From NCBI GenBank assembly GCA_018644745.1, contig JABGPX010000725.1:1-5329 (forward strand): a DNA stretch of 5,329 bases. Direction: 5' to 3'. Position 1 is the first letter of the stretch. The number at the start of each line of letters is the position of its first letter. Below are positions 4,848-5,329 of this stretch, one piece after another. The DNA is from Spirochaetales bacterium. Lineage in GTDB: Bacteria > Spirochaetota > Spirochaetia > ARS1246. The translations under genes were made by a program, and so were the position numbers. Below the pieces are notes generated by a model, which searched no databases, had not been told where the DNA came from, and worked only from the letters and a program-made list of their open reading frames with translations.

Positions 4848-5329
4848 CTATTTCAGTTTCTCCAGTGCGTCAGATGCTTCTCTGACAATAGCGGATGGCC
4901 AGTTTGATATTCTTACGGCTGTAAGCTCTTCAAATCCGGCAGAGTCCCCAATTGCTCCTAGTGATTGAATCGTGCTGCGTATCAGGCGATGGTCCGCAGG
5001 GGTAAGACCTGAAAGCTGCCGCTCATTCTGCACCTTCAGAAAACGTATGAGGGTTTGGACCGCTTCTGCACCGCCGTCGGATTCGAGCACAGCAATTGCG
5101 GTGAGCTGCTCGTTAATATCGAAATTCCGGTACATTATCTCCTCGAGATACTCAACACTCTCTGTTTCCGCCGGTCCGTATTCAATAATCATCTCCATTG
5201 AACGCTGACGCAAACGGCCCAGGACGCTTCTGTCGGACGCACTAAAGGATTCGTTTATCAAGCCCTGGCGCAGCGCTTCGGCGGCCACATCTGCTTTTCT
5301 CGTCTCCGGCGCGCGGGAACGAGCTTCAG
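4848..5329 (-). CDS. HEAT-repeat-like protein, C-terminal part only
   Basis: The frame is open from the window edge to a TAG at 4848, giving 159 visible codons; the true start lies beyond 5329. A GTG at 5288 could start a 146-residue protein, but the frame continues upstream without a stop and no good Shine-Dalgarno precedes it, so I treat the gene as partial. The product is helical with HEAT/PBS-lyase-type signatures: L-T-A-I-A-V-L-E-S-D-G-G followed by A-V-Q-T-L-I-R-F-L, then I-Q-S-L-G-A-I-G-D followed by F-E-E-L, and a final V-R-E-A-S-D-A-L-E-K-L. Such repeats form curved scaffolds for protein binding, and no catalytic motif is visible. The segment before the window may hold a signal peptide or other domains. 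It is convergent with dapA, with 32 bp between stops, so no shared operon is implied. Confidence 0.82.
   Translation of the reverse strand, partial: EARSRAPETRKADVAAEALRQGLINESFSASDRSVLGRLRQRSMEMIIEYGPAETESVEYLEEIMYRNFDINEQLTAIAVLESDGGAEAVQTLIRFLKVQNERQLSGLTPADHRLIRSTIQSLGAIGDSAGFEELTAVRISNWPSAIVREASDALEKLK

Overview
This window looks like chromosomal DNA from a free-living Gram-negative (diderm) bacterium of moderate GC content. It encodes an Sec-exported lipoprotein and the start of an outer-membrane beta-barrel protein, plus a bactofilin and lysine and tyrosine biosynthesis genes. A spirochaete (Spirochaetales) is my best guess. The guess rests on the loose lipobox and the barrel-type neighbour, and only a protein search would settle it. 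I see no insertion sequence, prophage, tRNA, rRNA or CRISPR array. There is no gene-free stretch longer than about 110 bases.

Layout: the left part (1-2257) reads leftward. A sigma70-like promoter at 2229-2257 drives a bactofilin (1820-2197), followed 4 bp later by an exported TPR protein (1189-1815). A second promoter (1133-1161) drives a strikingly acidic lipoprotein (227-1084). Its stop codon overlaps, as ATGA, the start of a signal-peptide protein (1-230, cut by the window edge) whose N-terminus resembles FadL/PorV-type outer-membrane barrels. These four genes form an envelope block: cytoskeleton, secreted repeat protein, surface lipoprotein and barrel.

The middle and right parts are biosynthetic. 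A compact TyrA-family dehydrogenase (2312-3037, leftward) is divergent from dapB (3146-3940), which overlaps dapA (3937-4815) by ATGA. DapA condenses pyruvate with aspartate semialdehyde, and DapB reduces the product in the next step of the diaminopimelate/lysine pathway. TyrA makes a precursor of tyrosine, or tyrosine itself. The right edge holds the C-terminal part of a HEAT-repeat-like protein (4848-5329, leftward), convergent with dapA.

Two points deserve most attention. First, the divergent dapB and tyrA genes both lack a Shine-Dalgarno sequence, and each has a good -10 box 6-7 nt before its ATG, so both mRNAs are predicted to be leaderless. Every other visible start in the window has a clear Shine-Dalgarno. 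Second, dapB carries a GC-rich in-frame 12-bp tandem repeat that can also fold into a strong hairpin. It lies in the linker before the NFS motif, which is about 12 residues longer than I recall for E. coli DapB. I did not find a clearly new multi-gene system; the acidic lipoprotein/barrel pair is the best candidate for an undescribed functional unit.
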